Shown in pieces: positions 9,929-10,904 of a DNA stretch of 10,904 nt. Within the stretch, counting starts at the first letter, position 1, and every line of letters starts with the position of its first letter. The notes beneath the pieces are model-generated. The model had not been told where the DNA came from, did no database searches, and was given only the letters and a program-made list of their open reading frames with translations. The DNA is from Geobacter sp. UBA4074 (GTDB taxonomy: Bacteria; Desulfobacterota; Desulfuromonadia; Geobacterales; Pseudopelobacteraceae), in assembly GCA_002383415.1 (NCBI GenBank), contig DFYU01000147.1:6925-17828 (forward strand), in the 5' to 3' direction. The translations under genes and the position numbers were made by a program.

Positions 9929-10323
9929 GCAGCGGACACCTCAGCGCTCAGTGTTTCTCGCACCCCAGCGGGAATTCGACGCGCCTTGAGTTGGGGCGTC
10001 ACACAGGCCAGCATCACCAGCAGTTCCACCAGCAGCTTACCGTCGGATGCACGGTGTACCCGCTGGCGCAACTCAAAGGATGATCCGCCCACCCGCAGTG
10101 GTGTCGTGATGACCTGCAGCAGATCATCGTGTCGGGCCGGTGCCTTGAAATCGATCTCCATCCGTACCACCGGGAAGACCGCCCCGTCGCTGGCCAGCTC
10201 GGCCACCGACCAGCCACGCTCACGCAGATATTCGGTGCGGGCCCGCTCACAATAGTTGAGGTAATTGGAGTGGTAGACCACCCCGGCAGCATCGGTGTCT
10301 TCGTAATAGACGCGCAACAGCAT
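9925..10323 (-). CDS. ybgC: YbgC-family acyl-CoA thioesterase (hot-dog fold)
   Basis: A 132-aa hot-dog-fold thioesterase of the 4HBT/YbgC type, a family that hydrolyses acyl-CoA thioesters in the cytoplasm. The hallmark segment is VYYEDTDAAGVVYHSNYLNY (5-24). The second Asp (Asp11) aligns with the catalytic Asp of 4-hydroxybenzoyl-CoA thioesterase. It is followed by ERARTEYLRERG, then strands ending near VMLACVTPQLKARRIP. I chose the ATG at 10323 because it begins at the family N-terminus, has AGAGGA just upstream and follows a promoter-like sequence. The frame stays open to an ATG at 10416, but that would start before the promoter. YbgC is often next to tol-pal genes; here it heads a run with mqnC, so its substrate cannot be inferred. 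Confidence 0.92.
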   Translation of the reverse strand: MLLRVYYEDTDAAGVVYHSNYLNYCERARTEYLRERGWSVAELASDGAVFPVVRMEIDFKAPARHDDLLQVITTPLRVGGSSFELRQRVHRASDGKLLVELLVMLACVTPQLKARRIPAGVRETLSAEVSAA

Positions 10324-10351
10324 TGGTATCCTCTTTGACTTTTGACGGACC

Positions 10352-10381
10352 ACTGTACTGCAGATAGACACGGCATGGCAA
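10352..10381 (-). promoter_or_regulatory. Candidate sigma70-like promoter of the ybgC-mqnC-rnd-nadD-rsfS-rlmH-ABC run
   Basis: On the minus strand TTGCCA (10381-10376, 5 of 6 to the -35 consensus) is separated by 18 nt from TACAGT (10357-10352, 4 of 6 to the -10). It would give a leader of roughly 20 nt before the ybgC ATG, with AGAGGA as ribosome binding site. No other promoter of similar quality was seen within the eight-gene run. It was identified by eye, and a start further upstream in the 228-bp gap is possible. Confidence 0.5.
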
Positions 10382-10500
10382 CCCGCTTCGCCATCAGCAG
10401 CCCGGTTCATACCCACAGAGATGACAAATCACGTTTGGCGCACAAAAATGCACCACAATCGATTTTAACCCGCTACCGGGCCCTTGGTTTGCGCAGCACC

Positions 10501-10521
10501 AAAAAAGGGGCTCAGAGCCCC
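10501..10521 (-). terminator. Intrinsic terminator after rsmG
   Basis: The palindrome GGGGCTC-A-GAGCCCC (10507-10521) forms a hairpin of five or six GC-rich pairs with a 3-5-nt loop. On the minus strand it is followed at once by TTTTTT (10506-10501). The plus-strand side has no T-run. It lies 30 bp past the rsmG stop and separates rsmG from the ybgC run. Confidence 0.87.
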
Positions 10522-10533
10522 TTCTGCGCATCG

Positions 10534-10561
10534 CCCGCTAGAGTTGCGTAACTATAGCGGG
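10534..10561 (-). other. Stem-loop straddling the rsmG stop codon
   Basis: CCCGCTA (10534-10540) pairs with TAGCGGG (10555-10561). After one mismatch, AGTT (10542-10545) pairs with AACT (10550-10553) around a 4-nt loop. The stop codon TAG (10554-10552) lies in the stem. No T-run follows, so it is not itself an intrinsic terminator. A true terminator follows 12 bp downstream. It may shield the 3' end of the rsmG mRNA or be incidental. Confidence 0.55.
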
Positions 10562-10904
10562 TTACGGACGAAGACCACCAGTTTTCGTGCCCCCAGCTGT
10601 CGAGGCAGTTCGTAGCTACGCATTTCGAGCAGACGGAAGCCATGGTCACACGCACACTGCTCCATGTTCCACTCTTCTATACCGCCGGTGTTTGCCACCA
10701 TGGCCACCAGCCTCCCACCAGGCCGCACCAGAGGATGTGCCAGCTGCATGAAGCGAAGTGGGTCACGGAAGGCCCGTGAGGTGACCAGATCAAACTGACC
10801 GGGTCGTTGTTCTGCCAATCGCTCCACCCGCTGATGTATGGCCTCAACCTGGTCAAGCGTCAATAACCTGCAGATATGCCGCTGGAAGCGCACCTTTTTG
10901 TCAA
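10552..10904 (-). CDS. rsmG: 16S rRNA (guanine527-N7)-methyltransferase RsmG (partial, N-terminus beyond right edge)
   Basis: RsmG (GidB) uses SAM to make m7G at position 527 of 16S rRNA, near the streptomycin site. Only the C-terminal 116 residues are here; the family is about 200-215 aa. The visible part starts DKKVRFQRHICRLL, the conserved block after the SAM-binding core. It continues with RVERLAEQRPGQFDLVTSRA, where SRA is the conserved end of the strand and loop in this family, then LVRPGGRLVAMVAN and a final strand LGARKLVVFVRN. The GxG SAM motif lies outside the window. The frame is open to the right edge, so the apparent GTG start at 10893 is not the true start. A terminator follows the gene. 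The call rests on the C-terminal half only, so a divergent methyltransferase relative is possible. Confidence 0.85.
   Translation of the reverse strand, partial: DKKVRFQRHICRLLTLDQVEAIHQRVERLAEQRPGQFDLVTSRAFRDPLRFMQLAHPLVRPGGRLVAMVANTGGIEEWNMEQCACDHGFRLLEMRSYELPRQLGARKLVVFVRNPL

Noticed and set aside
10324..10416. Upstream extension of ybgC to an ATG at 10416
   Set aside because: The extra 31 residues are not part of the YbgC family, would begin before the promoter-like sequence, and the internal ATG at 10323 has a good ribosome binding site.
10474..10485. GCTACCGGGCCC in the rsmG-ybgC gap, similar to the 12-bp ends of the repeat in the ABC-F gene
   Set aside because: Only a short core is shared, with no inverted partner and no heptamers next to it. 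Chance resemblance in GC-rich DNA is more likely.

Overview
The window looks like an ordinary chromosomal segment of a fairly GC-rich Gram-negative anaerobe. The best guess is Desulfuromonadia/Geobacterales. That rests on an SMC head with a Trp-Cys-Met-Gly variant, futalosine-pathway menaquinone synthesis (mqnC), an IscR-like site before a NifU-type Fe-S carrier, and an nadD-rsfS-rlmH cluster. The taxonomic guess is inference only. Every supported gene is on the minus strand, so transcription runs from high to low coordinates.

Layout in order of transcription: (1) 10904-10552, the 3' half of rsmG (16S rRNA m7G methyltransferase). A stem-loop straddles its stop codon and an intrinsic terminator follows. 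(2) A 228-bp gap (10324-10551) with a sigma70-like promoter. (3) 10323-3571, a tight eight-gene run: ybgC thioesterase, mqnC, rnd (RNase D), nadD, rsfS, rlmH, a MacB/LolD-type ABC ATPase and an ABC-F ATPase. Gaps are 17 bp or less and there are two 4-bp ATGA overlaps, so it is probably one transcript. (4) A 100-bp gap with an IscR/Rrf2-like dyad and a -10 element, then a 74-aa NifU C-terminal-domain protein ending at a clear intrinsic terminator. (5) 3152-1, smc, open to the left edge. It has its own candidate promoter, so close to the ATG that the mRNA would be almost leaderless.

Functionally the run mixes ribosome and RNA care (rsfS, rlmH, rnd, ABC-F, with rsmG upstream), cofactor synthesis (nadD for NAD, mqnC for menaquinone), Fe-S delivery (NifU-like) and chromosome organisation (smc). 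I see no mobile element, CRISPR array, tRNA/rRNA gene or defence system, and no clear new multi-gene system.

The most unusual structure is an 87-bp inverted repeat of degenerate heptamers, exactly 29 codons long, inside the ABC-F gene (3812-3898). It encodes a Gly/Pro-rich linker. Other points worth a second look are the near-leaderless smc start with the promoter abutting the nifU terminator, the IscR-like site before nifU, and an export-type ABC ATPase with no permease beside it.
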